The notes beneath the pieces were generated by a model. It was not told where the DNA came from. It searched no databases and was given only the letters and a program-made list of their open reading frames with translations. This document shows, piece after piece, positions 1 through 9,253 of a DNA stretch of 64,000 nt; position 1 is the stretch's first letter, and each line of letters starts with the position of its first letter. Source of the stretch: an uncultured Lachnospira sp. (lineage in GTDB: Bacteria > Bacillota > Clostridia > Lachnospirales > Lachnospiraceae); the NCBI GenBank assembly GCA_934343805.1, contig CAKRIN010000008.1, positions 37,693 through 101,692 on the forward strand, read 5' to 3'. The position numbers were made by a program, and so were the translations under genes.

Positions 1-94
1 TAAAAAGATTCCCAGTTTTTAATCCGGCAAGCGTAGGTGAACACTCTTTTATAACTTCCCGCTCAATTCTCCCCAATACATCTGTACAGACCAT
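1..94 (-). CDS. DUF3793 family protein, N-terminal part only
   Basis: An open frame starts at ATG 94 and runs off the window edge, giving 31 visible residues. A GGAAGG ribosome site lies about 8 bases upstream. The visible part ends in a CSPTLAGLKTGNLF-like stretch, which I recognise as the conserved start of DUF3793 proteins (cysteine, then PTLAG.K..NLF). The family has no established reaction. It follows the DUF2325 gene with a 40-base gap and no terminator, so the two are probably co-transcribed. The identification rests on a short stretch but the match is specific. Confidence 0.7.
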   Translation of the reverse strand, partial: MVCTDVLGRIEREVIKECSPTLAGLKTGNLF

Positions 95-134
95 TTTTCT
101 TTTCCTTCCATATTGCACTTTGTCCACTTCTTTA

Positions 135-431
135 TTAGCATGCCTTACTTTCTCCCAAATATGCCTCCAAAACACTTGTAAGAGATGCTGCACTGCTTGA
201 ATGAGTTCTTACAATATCAACATCATTCTTCTTGGCTTCTGTAACTGCTGATAAAACCATCTTGTGAGAAACAGTATTTGTAAAAAGAATCATAAGATCC
301 GGAGTTCCTATCTGCTTGGAAAACCCACTTTTTTCCTTAACAAACACCTTCGCCTTACAGCCGTGTTTCTTACATATCTGCTGATACTGGCGTTCCATAC
401 ATTCATTCCCACCAATAATAACTACGCTCAT
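135..431 (-). CDS. DUF2325 domain protein
   Basis: 98 residues. The opening VVIIGGNE, the mid-region pattern around residues 40-70 (PDLMILFTNTVSHKM, then a histidine-serine-serine near the end) and the size fit DUF2325, a small Rossmann-like family of unknown biochemical role. A strong AGGAGGA site precedes ATG 431. The DUF3793 gene follows 40 bases on. Two palindromes of the form TTAG-N6-CTAA lie upstream (505-518 and 570-583), resembling boxes of DtxR/MntR-type metal repressors, so iron or manganese control is inferred. No cofactor-binding residue can be assigned from sequence alone. Confidence 0.8.
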   Translation of the reverse strand: MSVVIIGGNECMERQYQQICKKHGCKAKVFVKEKSGFSKQIGTPDLMILFTNTVSHKMVLSAVTEAKKNDVDIVRTHSSSAASLTSVLEAYLGESKAC

Positions 432-503
432 ATCTTCCTCCTTATTTCATTCAACAATGATTTCTGTCCTGATGCCAGAATTGTTTATATGTAGCTTACT
501 TGT

Positions 504-519
504 GTTAGTATTGCCTAAC
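504..519. promoter_or_regulatory. Possible DtxR/MntR-type operator, box B
   Basis: GTTAG and CTAAC arms separated by six bases. The inner form TTAG-N6-CTAA matches the half-site layout of DtxR-family iron or manganese boxes (for example TTAG-GTTAGC-CTAA). It lies between the terminator-like hairpin and the DUF2325 start. A second site of the same form is at 570-583. The link to a metal repressor is inference. Confidence 0.4.
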
Positions 520-525
520 TCATTT

Positions 526-562
526 TTAAAAAATAACGGATACCCATTGCTGGATACCCGTT
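526..562 (-). terminator. Intrinsic terminator or leader attenuator
   Basis: On the minus strand, bases 562 to 535 form a 12-bp stem with two G-U pairs and a GCAA loop, followed by a T-rich run. It lies downstream of a good promoter (589-617) and upstream of DUF2325, so it may end a short leader transcript unless read through. It may equally serve the gene ending at 649. Confidence 0.75.
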
Positions 563-566
563 GTCT

Positions 567-617
567 TAGTTAGTTCCAACTAACTATTAAAATATCATTT
601 TTTTATCACTCTGTCAA
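567..617 (-). promoter_or_regulatory. Promoter with overlapping palindromic operator, box A
   Basis: Minus strand: TTGACA at 617-612, 17-base spacer, TATTTT at 594-589. A perfect 9-bp palindrome with a 2-base centre (TAGTTAGTT, GG, AACTAACTA) covers 586-567, over the expected start point. Its core, TTAG-TTGGAA-CTAA, has the same form as the box at 505-518. A repressor bound here would block initiation. It reads toward DUF2325/DUF3793. Confidence 0.65.
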
Positions 618-648
618 TATGTATTTACAAATATTCCGTCTCACTGTA

Positions 649-1092
649 TTACCTGTCAAATGGAGCATCATCATCACTCTCATATGCATCAAAATCATCA
701 TGTCCATCAGCATGTTCATGACCATCAATCATATTCTCCCTATTGACAACTCTCTTGACATCTCTTTGCTTTTCAACTAATTCTGACAGCAGCTCCTTAG
801 TAGACTTTGGCTTTTTGATATTTTTAATCTCAAAATCACCCATTGTCTTATCACCTGAGCACACTTTAATAGTTCCTACTCCGACAATTCTCTGCAGAAA
901 TGAGCGTTCAAGCGAAATATCCATTATACGGTATAGTCTTACTTCATCATCTTTAACATTAAAGAATCCTCTGCTTATAAAGAATCTGTCTTTAGACACA
1001 CTATATCTTGTAAATGACCATGGAAGACCAAGGAAGAGAATTCTCTTCCTGTCTTTCCATAATATATCCGTAGCAACTTTATCTCTTGCCAT
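649..1092 (-). CDS. Bacterial PH-domain-like protein
   Basis: 147 residues. The core (about 10-105) alternates predicted strands with the pattern RYSVSKDRFFISRGFF followed by DDEVRLYRIMDISLERS, typical of bacterial pleckstrin-homology (bPH, YdbS/DUF304-like) domains. The last 35 residues are charged and contain HEHADGHDD followed by an acidic stretch, which could bind metal (inference). No membrane segment is present, unlike many YdbS proteins. It follows purL by 23 bases with no terminator between, so it probably shares the purL transcript. Function unknown. Confidence 0.6.
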   Translation of the reverse strand: MARDKVATDILWKDRKRILFLGLPWSFTRYSVSKDRFFISRGFFNVKDDEVRLYRIMDISLERSFLQRIVGVGTIKVCSGDKTMGDFEIKNIKKPKSTKELLSELVEKQRDVKRVVNRENMIDGHEHADGHDDFDAYESDDDAPFDR

Positions 1093-1115
1093 TGATTCAT
1101 TCCCCCTTACATATA

Positions 1116-4100
1116 TTACTTGAAGTACTTAACACCTGACTCGAATATCTTAATATCCTGTTCACCATAGATGTTGATAGCAACGCTGTCACCACGTCTC
1201 TCAGAGTGTGCCATCTTACCAAAGCACCTTCCATCCGGACTTGTGATACCTTCAATTGCCATATATGAACCATTGATATTCCATTCTTCATCCATAGATA
1301 CATTACCATTAAGATCACAGTACTGTGTAGCAACCTGTCCATTAGCAAAAAGCTTATCAAGCCACTCCTTAGGAGCAACGAATCTTCCTTCACCATGTGA
1401 AGCAGGATTGCAGTATACTCCGCCAAGCTCAGCATTAGCAAGCCATGGGCTTAAGTTGCTGACAACCTTAGTATATACCATCTTAGATATATGTCGGTTA
1501 ATTGTATTAAATGTAAGTGTAGGTGACTGTGCATCCTGTCCTGTAATCTTACCATTAGGTACAAGTCCAAGCTTGATAAGTGCCTGGAATCCATTACAGA
1601 TACCAAGTGCAAGACCATCTCTCTCATTAAGGAGCTTCTCAACCGCTTCCTTCATCTTGGCATTACGGAATGCTGTAGCGAAGAACTTGGCAGAACCATC
1701 TGGTTCATCACCTGCTGAGAATCCACCTGGGAACATAATAATCTGTGCCTGGTTAATAGCCTTCTCAAATTCATCTACAGACTCTCTGATGCTCTCAGCA
1801 TCAAGATTCTTGAACACCTTAACTATTGTATCAGCACCGGCTCTTTCAAATGCCCTGGCACTATCGTACTCACAGTTAGTTCCCGGGAATACAGGAATAA
1901 ATACTGTTGGCTTGGCAACCTTATTCTTGCATACATGTACGCCTGGTGCTTCATATAACTTGCTCTCAACTGGTGTAGTTTCCTTAGAAGCCTTCGTTGG
2001 GAATACGCCCTCAAGTGTATCAGCCCATACGCTTAATGCTTCTTCTACATTAATTGAAACTTCCTTGTATGTGAACTTACCATTATTCTTAACAGTACCA
2101 ACCTTAGTGTAAGCAATAGTAATATCAGCCAGCTTATCTGCTGGAACTTCTGCAACGATACAGCCATAAGCTGGTGCAAAAAGATCATCTTCCTTAACAT
2201 CTGCACTAATCTCAAATCCTAACTTGTTACCAAATGCCATCTTGCTGAGTGCTGGTACAAGTCCGTTAGCATCAAGAACATATGCAGATACAATTGCCTT
2301 CTTCTGGATAAGCTCATGTATTGCACTGTAAAGTGCCTTAACCTGCTCGAAATCCGGAAGATCATACTGATCTTTCTTGATATCAAATCTTACTAATACA
2401 TCACCATCATTCTTAAGTTCAGGAGTAATAATATCTCCTTCCTTAGCTACATCAATAGCAAATGAGCAGAGTGTTGGTGGAACATCAATATGTTCAAATG
2501 TTCCTGACATACTGTCCTTACCACCGATTGATGGAAGTCCGAATCCCATCTGTGCTTCATATGCACCAAGAAGTGCTGCAAATGGCTGGCTCCATCTTTC
2601 TGGATCTTCTGTCATTCTTCTGAAGTATTCCTGATATGTGAATCTGATCTTACTGAAATCACCACCGGCAGCAACAATCTTAGCTACAGAATCTGTTACC
2701 GCATAGATTGCTCCATGATATGGACTCCATGATGAAAGATATGGATCAAATCCATAAGACATCATAGTTACTGTGTCACACTTGCCCTTAAGTACCGGAA
2801 GCTTTGCAACCATGCTCTGTGTCTCTGTAAGCTGATATTTACCACCATATGGCATATATACTGAACCGGCTCCGATAGAACCATCAAATCTCTCAACAAG
2901 TCCCTTCTGTGAACATTCATTAAGGTCTGCTAAAGTCTTTAACCACTTACCACGTACATCTGTAACCTTAACCGGCTTGAGATAATCATCCTCCTGTGAA
3001 GGAATATCAACTACAACCTTAGTCTCCTGATGAGCACCATTGGTATCGAGGAATGCTCTTGAGATATTAACGATATCCTTGCCTCTCCAGTTAAGAACAA
3101 GTCTTGGTTCTTCTGTTACAACAGCTACCTCAACTGCCTCCAAGTTCTCCTCAGCAGCATACTGAAGGAATTCCTTAACATCCTTAGGATCAACTACAAC
3201 AGCCATTCTCTCCTGAGACTCTGATATAGCAAGCTCTGTTCCGTCAAGACCTTCGTACTTCTTAGGAACTTTATCAAGATCTACCTTAAGGCCTGCAGCA
3301 AGCTCACCAATTGCAACTGATACACCACCTGCACCAAAGTCATTACATTTCTTAATAAGCTTAGTAACTTCCGGTCTTCTGAAGAGTCTCTGCATCTTAC
3401 GCTCTGTAGGAGCATTACCCTTCTGAACCTCAGCGCCACAATCCTCAATAGACTTCTCTGTATGTACCTTAGATGAACCTGTAGCTCCGCCACAGCCATC
3501 ACGTCCTGTTCTTCCACCAAGAAGAATAATGATATCTCCCGGGTCAGAATTCTCTCTCTTAACTGCACTTCTTGGAGCTGCTGCTATAACTGCACCAATC
3601 TCCATTCTCTTTGCAACATAATCAGGATGATATATTTCCTTAACATATCCTGTAGCAAGTCCAATCTGGTTACCATATGAGCTGTAACCATGAGCAGCGC
3701 CTGTAACAAGCTTTCTCTGTGGAAGCTTTCCGTGAAGTGTCTCAGATACAGGAACTGTAGGATCTGCTGCACCTGTAATTCTCATTGCCTGATATACATA
3801 TGTACGTCCTGACAATGGATCTCTTATAGCACCACCAAGGCAGGTTGCAGCTCCACCAAATGGTTCAATCTCTGTTGGGTGGTTATGTGTCTCATTCTTG
3901 AAGTTAACAAGCCATTCCTCAGTCTTTCCATCAATCTCAACCGGAACAACAATTGAGCAGGCATTAATCTCATCAGATTCTTCCTGATCAGCTAACTTGC
4001 CCTCTGCCTTTAACTTCTTAGCGCCCATAAGTGCAAGGTCCATAAGGCATACAAACTTATCCTTACGATCCTTATAAATCTCTGCTCTGTCTGAAAGATA

Positions 4101-4868
4101 CTTATTATATGTAGCTTCCATAGGAGTTCTGTAGAATCCGTCCTTAAACCTAACATCTGTAAGCTCTGTTGCAAATGTTGTATGACGGCAGTGGTCTGAC
4201 CAGTATGTATCAAGTACTCTGATTTCAGTCATTGAAGGATCACGATTCTCAACATTCTCAAAATGCTCCTGAATGAACTTGAAATCCTTAAATGTCATGG
4301 CAAGTCCCAAAGAATCATATAATTCCTTTAACTTATCCTCTGACATATCCTTAAACCCATCAAAATAAATAACATCAGCCGGTGTCTTGAACTCAGTAAC
4401 TAAAGTTTCTGGGATATTCTCTGCTGCCTGCCTTGAATCAACAGGATTGATACAGTGTTCCTTTATCTTATTCTTCTCTTCTTCAGTAATAGTTCCTGTC
4501 AATACATAAGTTACAGCAGTCTTGATAACCGGTGTCTCATTCTCATTAAAGAACTTAACACACTGCTCTGCAGAATCAGCTCTCTGGTCGAACTGTCCCG
4601 GAAGATACTCTACAGAGAACACAAAATCATCTTTCCCAACTGGAAATGTTCCCTCATAAACATCATCTACCGGTGGCTCAGAAAAAACAGTTGTAAGTGC
4701 CTTCTTATATGTTTCTTCTGAAAGATTCTCGATATCATAACGGATAAGAACTCTTACATCAGTAATAGTCTTAATTCCAAGATACCCGCCTATCTCCTCA
4801 AGTAATTCTTTCGCATTAACTGCAAATGGTTTCTTTTTCTCGACAAAAACTCTTTTAACGCCGCTCAT
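1116..4868 (-). CDS. purL: Phosphoribosylformylglycinamidine synthase, single-chain form
   Basis: 1250 residues, the size of the large single-chain FGAM synthase, which uses ATP and glutamine to convert FGAR to FGAM in purine synthesis. Order: N-terminal PurS-like part, two AIR-synthase-type halves (markers SDHCRHTTF near 230, FKNETHNHPTEIEPFGGAAT near 325, GGKDSMSG near 795), and a C-terminal class I glutaminase from about 985 with GTNCEYDSARAF, the nucleophile in GICNGFQAL and the catalytic histidine-glutamate pair in SHGEGRF. All expected catalytic groups are present. ATG 4868 has an AGGAGGA site. It has its own promoter and lies apart from the purE-M-N-D run at 28.8-32.3 kb. Confidence 0.97.
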   Translation of the reverse strand: MSGVKRVFVEKKKPFAVNAKELLEEIGGYLGIKTITDVRVLIRYDIENLSEETYKKALTTVFSEPPVDDVYEGTFPVGKDDFVFSVEYLPGQFDQRADSAEQCVKFFNENETPVIKTAVTYVLTGTITEEEKNKIKEHCINPVDSRQAAENIPETLVTEFKTPADVIYFDGFKDMSEDKLKELYDSLGLAMTFKDFKFIQEHFENVENRDPSMTEIRVLDTYWSDHCRHTTFATELTDVRFKDGFYRTPMEATYNKYLSDRAEIYKDRKDKFVCLMDLALMGAKKLKAEGKLADQEESDEINACSIVVPVEIDGKTEEWLVNFKNETHNHPTEIEPFGGAATCLGGAIRDPLSGRTYVYQAMRITGAADPTVPVSETLHGKLPQRKLVTGAAHGYSSYGNQIGLATGYVKEIYHPDYVAKRMEIGAVIAAAPRSAVKRENSDPGDIIILLGGRTGRDGCGGATGSSKVHTEKSIEDCGAEVQKGNAPTERKMQRLFRRPEVTKLIKKCNDFGAGGVSVAIGELAAGLKVDLDKVPKKYEGLDGTELAISESQERMAVVVDPKDVKEFLQYAAEENLEAVEVAVVTEEPRLVLNWRGKDIVNISRAFLDTNGAHQETKVVVDIPSQEDDYLKPVKVTDVRGKWLKTLADLNECSQKGLVERFDGSIGAGSVYMPYGGKYQLTETQSMVAKLPVLKGKCDTVTMMSYGFDPYLSSWSPYHGAIYAVTDSVAKIVAAGGDFSKIRFTYQEYFRRMTEDPERWSQPFAALLGAYEAQMGFGLPSIGGKDSMSGTFEHIDVPPTLCSFAIDVAKEGDIITPELKNDGDVLVRFDIKKDQYDLPDFEQVKALYSAIHELIQKKAIVSAYVLDANGLVPALSKMAFGNKLGFEISADVKEDDLFAPAYGCIVAEVPADKLADITIAYTKVGTVKNNGKFTYKEVSINVEEALSVWADTLEGVFPTKASKETTPVESKLYEAPGVHVCKNKVAKPTVFIPVFPGTNCEYDSARAFERAGADTIVKVFKNLDAESIRESVDEFEKAINQAQIIMFPGGFSAGDEPDGSAKFFATAFRNAKMKEAVEKLLNERDGLALGICNGFQALIKLGLVPNGKITGQDAQSPTLTFNTINRHISKMVYTKVVSNLSPWLANAELGGVYCNPASHGEGRFVAPKEWLDKLFANGQVATQYCDLNGNVSMDEEWNINGSYMAIEGITSPDGRCFGKMAHSERRGDSVAINIYGEQDIKIFESGVKYFK

Positions 4869-4911
4869 ATCTTCCTCCTGAGATTAGTTATATTAATGTT
4901 AATATTCAATC

Positions 4912-4939
4912 ATTGTATCACATGAAGACATATTTTCAA
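4912..4939 (-). promoter_or_regulatory. Promoter of purL
   Basis: Minus strand: TTGAAA at 4939-4934, 16-base spacer, TACAAT at 4917-4912, about 45 bases before the purL start codon. It lies directly after the stop of the preceding gene. No clear operator or riboswitch was seen in the leader. Confidence 0.6.
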
Positions 4940-4943
4940 ATAA

Positions 4944-5879
4944 TTATTCATGCATTCTTCTTATTATCTTGTAAACAACCTGATTTCCCATTACCATAGG
5001 TCCGGTATGTGCAAAGAAAACTATTCCATCTGTCTGTGATATTATTTCACTTTTAACTGTTCCTTCACAAGGGTCAAGGATCTGCGCAATAAGCTCCCCA
5101 TGATATACAGGATCTCCCGGATTCTTAAAACGCTTATAGAAGCCGGCATCGTATGTCTTAACAACCATAAGATCAAATTCATTAATAACACTTGCTATAT
5201 ATCCACTGTGATTATTATACTTAAGAATACCCATTCTTGTTAAAAATCTGAGTACAGATGATACCGCCTGTCTTGCCGACTTATCATCTATCATATCCGT
5301 ACTATTAGTATATATTGAGAATGCATTAGTTCCATTCATCTGCCAGTTATAATTAAGTGTAACTGTATCCATTGGTTTTGGTTTTCTGATAACAACATAC
5401 TGGAGTCCAAAAAGATTGGCAAGGCTTGCACTCTGAAAACCAGTATCCATCATCTTGACATGAGGTATAAAATCACCTGGCATATAAAAGCTTGCAAATT
5501 GTATTCCATAACTATAGCCTTTAATTCTTTCAAATAGAGTTCCTGCAATCTGCTTAGTTGTATCTCCGTTAACATCTCCGGGAAAAGCTCTGTTTATATC
5601 AGAATTATCTGTAGGCCAGAATCTTTTTCCAACGTTCATAGAAAATCTGTTAACTGAAGGAATAACAAGAATCTCATGATTATGCGATATAGCTCCATGT
5701 GCCTCAAGCTCTTTAAGCACCTTAACAAGCTGTGAGCATATATATAACTGCTGTATTTCATTGCCTCTTAGTGCACCCACAATACATGCCGATTTCTCAC
5801 CTCCGCCGAATCTGTATCCTTCAATCTCGTAATCTTCCCTGTATATGCCTTTTAATGTATAAATAATCTCTTTCTTCAT
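4944..5879 (-). CDS. Degenerate aspartoacylase/succinylglutamate desuccinylase-like protein
   Basis: 311 residues, paralogous in layout to the next gene upstream. The family is a zinc hydrolase (M14-like) needing a histidine and glutamate in HGxE, a second histidine in DxHS and a catalytic glutamate in TEMG. Here the first motif reads RGNE (histidine lost), the DxHS region reads QFAS (aspartate and histidine lost) and the TEMG region reads TNST (glutamate lost). The NRAFPGD segment and the C-terminal barrel-sandwich-like tail (about 235-311) are kept. It is therefore probably a non-catalytic partner. ATG 5879 overlaps the upstream stop by 4 bases, suggesting translational coupling. Confidence 0.75.
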   Translation of the reverse strand: MKKEIIYTLKGIYREDYEIEGYRFGGGEKSACIVGALRGNEIQQLYICSQLVKVLKELEAHGAISHNHEILVIPSVNRFSMNVGKRFWPTDNSDINRAFPGDVNGDTTKQIAGTLFERIKGYSYGIQFASFYMPGDFIPHVKMMDTGFQSASLANLFGLQYVVIRKPKPMDTVTLNYNWQMNGTNAFSIYTNSTDMIDDKSARQAVSSVLRFLTRMGILKYNNHSGYIASVINEFDLMVVKTYDAGFYKRFKNPGDPVYHGELIAQILDPCEGTVKSEIISQTDGIVFFAHTGPMVMGNQVVYKIIRRMHE

Positions 5880-6811
5880 GACTTTCCACCATATACTCTT
5901 GCAATAAGAGCTCCTTTATGCACTACCGGATTCTCTCTTAATGTAAATATAATTCCGTCTGTAGGCGACTCTATCCTCTGGATTATCCTTCCTTCTACCG
6001 GCTCAATGATATCTCCGATATGCGTTCCCATTCCAATTTTTCCCATAGAATCAACAGAAGATACGAAAATTCCGCTTTCCATTGCTGTAAGAAATGTAAC
6101 CTCACCTTCTGTAGATATTATTGGTTCCTTAACCTTCTTAGGTTCATCGTCCCATATACCCATATGTGTCATAAGATTAAATATTCCATCAACAACATCA
6201 TGGCAATATCCTGGTGTTATTCTGTTGCCAACTCCCATCTCGGTAACAAGTGTAGGAACACCAAGATGGTTAAGACTATATGCTAACGTTGCATCAAGAA
6301 CCGTTATGGATGAATATATCCATACAAACTGTGCATTCATCATCTTAGCATATGGAAGCAGTGTTTCCTGCGTATCATCATTAATTCTTACCTGTGGCAT
6401 CTCATTGACAAATATATTGCTTGAATGAATATCAATGCACAAATTGCTTCCAATAATATCTTCAATAATTCCCGCTGCTACATACTCTGCCATTGCTCCG
6501 TTATTATCTCCTGGAAATACCCTGTTCATATCAAGGTCAAACATAGGAATTCCTCTTGAACCCGTATCCAGTCCAAGAGGATTAATATCCGGATATATAT
6601 CTACAATACCCTTAAGCTTATCATTTTCTCTTTCAATTCTTCGTATAACCTCATAACATATGAACTGACCATCCAGCTCATCTCCATGAGTTCCAGTAAC
6701 TATAGATATTCTCGGTGCATCATCCCCTGCATGTTCACCGGCCAGATGGTTCTTTCTGACAACAAGTCTTTCATGTACCGGCAGTTCTACCGAAACAACT
6801 TCTTCTATCAT
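5876..6811 (-). CDS. Aspartoacylase/succinylglutamate desuccinylase family zinc hydrolase
   Basis: 311 residues from ATG 6811, chosen because GGGAG lies 7 bases upstream; an in-frame start at 6847 has no such site. Zinc and catalytic motifs are intact: GTHGDE near 41, CIDIHSS near 129 and VTEMGVG near 192, with MNRVFPGD between. The C-terminal third is a barrel-sandwich hybrid typical of the family. The enzymes hydrolyse N-acyl amino acids, but the substrate cannot be read from sequence. It lies between fapA and its degenerate paralogue in what looks like a three-gene operon. Confidence 0.8.
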   Translation of the reverse strand: MIEEVVSVELPVHERLVVRKNHLAGEHAGDDAPRISIVTGTHGDELDGQFICYEVIRRIERENDKLKGIVDIYPDINPLGLDTGSRGIPMFDLDMNRVFPGDNNGAMAEYVAAGIIEDIIGSNLCIDIHSSNIFVNEMPQVRINDDTQETLLPYAKMMNAQFVWIYSSITVLDATLAYSLNHLGVPTLVTEMGVGNRITPGYCHDVVDGIFNLMTHMGIWDDEPKKVKEPIISTEGEVTFLTAMESGIFVSSVDSMGKIGMGTHIGDIIEPVEGRIIQRIESPTDGIIFTLRENPVVHKGALIARVYGGKS

Positions 6812-6836
6812 TATATTTCTCCCTGTTATATTTTTA

Positions 6837-8258
6837 TTAATCATCATAGTCTTTAAGAATAATCGTGCTAGGCGTCTTCTTAACTATGACATGTGAAAAT
6901 ACTGTACTAGGCATATATGTCTTATCATCCATAATTACCCTGCTTCCGGGATAAAGATAATCCTTCACCTTAACCACAGCATTTTCTGAATCCTTTATAA
7001 GATTATACAGAATCTTGCTTTTCTCTTCCAGCTTGGCCTTCTCTGCCATCTTTACAATCTTAGACTGCATAACTCTGGTAGCCATATTCTTATCATACTT
7101 ATCAGGCATAGTATTCTTAATCATATCAAACTTTTTGCCAGCTAGTTCAAACGTCTCTATCTGCATATCAACTTCTTTAAGCTGCATAATCAGCTCAGCA
7201 TATTCTTTTCTGATTTCCTTGGTTGATCCTACTCTTAAAAAAGTCTTAACATTGCTTTCATGTCCGCACGAAGTAGTTGAAACTCCCATTACTGCAGTAA
7301 CATCTCCACCTATAATAGATCCCCTGTATCCTTCTACATAGACTGTACCATATGTAACCACATTACAATTAAGCATATAATTGCATTTTATATCCCCCTT
7401 GGCAAATATCTCTGTATTCTCAAAAAATTTTCCAGACACATTGCCATCTGCCTGAATTCTTCCATTATTCTTAGTATTAACTCCATCTTTTAAAACAATA
7501 TCCTTGCCAGAAATAAGTGTTGCTCCTTCTACGAAGCCACCTACAAATATATTTCCCATTGCATGAACTGTCACACCACTGCCTACACAGCCCGATATAC
7601 TTACATCGCCATTAAAATCTATATTTCCCATACTAAGGTCAAGATTACCATTAACCTCATACACATTAATGACGTTAAGATCATAATTAAAATATTCTAT
7701 CTTTCCTGATATAGCAGCATATATCTCTTTGCCATCTTCGGATGTCCGGAATCCTTTCCCATGCATTCTTGGAAGCGGTCTGCCCGGCTTAGGAATAAGC
7801 AGCTTGCCACATACATCAAAGCCAAAATTCCCTTTAGTAGGCTCATGGTATCTCGTAAGAAGATCGCCCTCATTAACCTTAATAAAATGCTTTCTGTTAA
7901 AATAATCAACTGAACCATCTCGCCTTAATGTCGGCTTATTCTCATTAACTTGCTCTGTATCAAAAAAGAACTCATAATATCCGTCTTTCCCCTGTTCTAC
8001 CGGCTTTCCAACTGCAACTTCAACAGCCTTTGCATATACATTTTCAGATATCATATGCTGAATTCTTTCTTCATCAATTCCTGTCTTAACGCCATTTCTG
8101 GATAAGGCCCCCATAACCTCATCATATGTATAGCTTTCTGAAGACTTCCCAAGCTTAACGGATGCACTCATATAGTCATCTGTAATATATACTAACACTT
8201 CATGTATTTCAATATCATCCATGTCTGCTGTATTATTCATAATTACTGTATCGTTCAT
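6837..8258 (-). CDS. fapA: FapA family (DUF342) protein
   Basis: 473 residues. The middle (about 150-345) is glycine-rich with short repeating strands (for example GNLDLSMGNIDFNGDVSISG, then GNIFVGGFVEGATLISGKDIVLKDG), the right-handed beta-helix of FapA/DUF342. The N-terminal FapA domain and a C-terminal helical, probably coiled-coil stretch (about 355-430) flank it. FapA proteins are polymer-forming and are linked in other bacteria to cell-surface or flagellar functions; the exact role is unknown. AAAGGAGG precedes ATG 8258. The two aspartoacylase-like genes follow closely. Confidence 0.85.
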   Translation of the reverse strand: MNDTVIMNNTADMDDIEIHEVLVYITDDYMSASVKLGKSSESYTYDEVMGALSRNGVKTGIDEERIQHMISENVYAKAVEVAVGKPVEQGKDGYYEFFFDTEQVNENKPTLRRDGSVDYFNRKHFIKVNEGDLLTRYHEPTKGNFGFDVCGKLLIPKPGRPLPRMHGKGFRTSEDGKEIYAAISGKIEYFNYDLNVINVYEVNGNLDLSMGNIDFNGDVSISGCVGSGVTVHAMGNIFVGGFVEGATLISGKDIVLKDGVNTKNNGRIQADGNVSGKFFENTEIFAKGDIKCNYMLNCNVVTYGTVYVEGYRGSIIGGDVTAVMGVSTTSCGHESNVKTFLRVGSTKEIRKEYAELIMQLKEVDMQIETFELAGKKFDMIKNTMPDKYDKNMATRVMQSKIVKMAEKAKLEEKSKILYNLIKDSENAVVKVKDYLYPGSRVIMDDKTYMPSTVFSHVIVKKTPSTIILKDYDD

Positions 8259-8317
8259 CCATTCCTCCTTTCCGAAGGTATACCAATATCTATCTTCTGA
8301 TTATACTAATCCATCCT

Positions 8318-9253
8318 TTAAACACTATACTTAAGTAATCCTTCAAGATTACTTCCTCTTTCCAATGCCAGCCTGATTTTCTCCATCTCCTTAAAAGAAT
8401 ACCTTGGATCGGCATATAGCGATACATCTACACCATTAGTCAATCCCATCAATATCTCCTGTGTCTGCAATTCATCAAGTGATGATTTCTCATCCGACTC
8501 CCATTTGTCAGACATCTTATGTCTTGCTCTTTTCATTGCAACAGCATCCAGGAACGGATCAGCATAAACTGATACATCAATTCCTTCTTCCAGTCCAAGT
8601 CTTATCTGTTTCATCTGTCCTGATGAAAAGCCAAGCATATTATAGTATGAAACATCCACTCCGTTTTCCAGACCAAGTCTGATCTGCTCCATCTGTTCAC
8701 CTGTATATTCATGCAGCAGATACTTCGTTATATCAATACAGCTATGAATTCCAAGCCTGATTTCATTAAGCTGGTACTCGTCATAATTGTCCTCAACAAA
8801 AAATGTAAGGTCTATATCTTCTTTCTTAGCAAGCCTTATCTGCCTTAACACCTCGCCAGAATACCCCATCTTGGCAAACCTTGTAAGGTCATACTTATAC
8901 TTTCTGGCAAGCCTTATCTCTCTCATTACAGAATGGCTGTATTTGGGACTGCACACTTCATCAGGTGATAATCCCGCCCGTATCCATTCCTTTAGCTCGT
9001 CCATCTGCATACAGTCATATTCCGGCTGCGCAAATGCACTGACATCGATGCCTTCCTCTATCCCTAATCTTAAAGACTTCATCTGTGCAGCATTAAAATC
9101 AGTATTGCAATATAACGTTACATCTATGCCATTCTCAATACCCTTCACGATCTCCATAATCTGCAATTCATCAAATCCCAGAGACTTCCATATCTGCTTG
9201 TCAGTAGTCTTATTGATTATATTATCATTAATCTCACTGTTCACGTTCTGCAT
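8318..9253 (-). CDS. Protein made of about eleven 26-residue repeats
   Basis: 311 residues, almost entirely tandem repeats of 26 residues. The consensus is about QMxQIRLGLExGxDVSxYADPxY, with positions IRLGLE and GxDVS best kept. One unit near residues 235-260 is disrupted. No signal peptide or membrane segment is seen, so it is probably cytosolic. The regular helix-turn pattern suggests an alpha solenoid used for protein binding (inference). I do not assign it to a named family. AGGAGA precedes ATG 9253. It lies between fapA and the helicase gene, on the same strand. Confidence 0.7.
   Translation of the reverse strand: MQNVNSEINDNIINKTTDKQIWKSLGFDELQIMEIVKGIENGIDVTLYCNTDFNAAQMKSLRLGIEEGIDVSAFAQPEYDCMQMDELKEWIRAGLSPDEVCSPKYSHSVMREIRLARKYKYDLTRFAKMGYSGEVLRQIRLAKKEDIDLTFFVEDNYDEYQLNEIRLGIHSCIDITKYLLHEYTGEQMEQIRLGLENGVDVSYYNMLGFSSGQMKQIRLGLEEGIDVSVYADPFLDAVAMKRARHKMSDKWESDEKSSLDELQTQEILMGLTNGVDVSLYADPRYSFKEMEKIRLALERGSNLEGLLKYSV

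Noticed and set aside
1171..2112. Long + strand frame inside purL
   Set aside because: Shadow of purL; no ribosome site and low-complexity composition.
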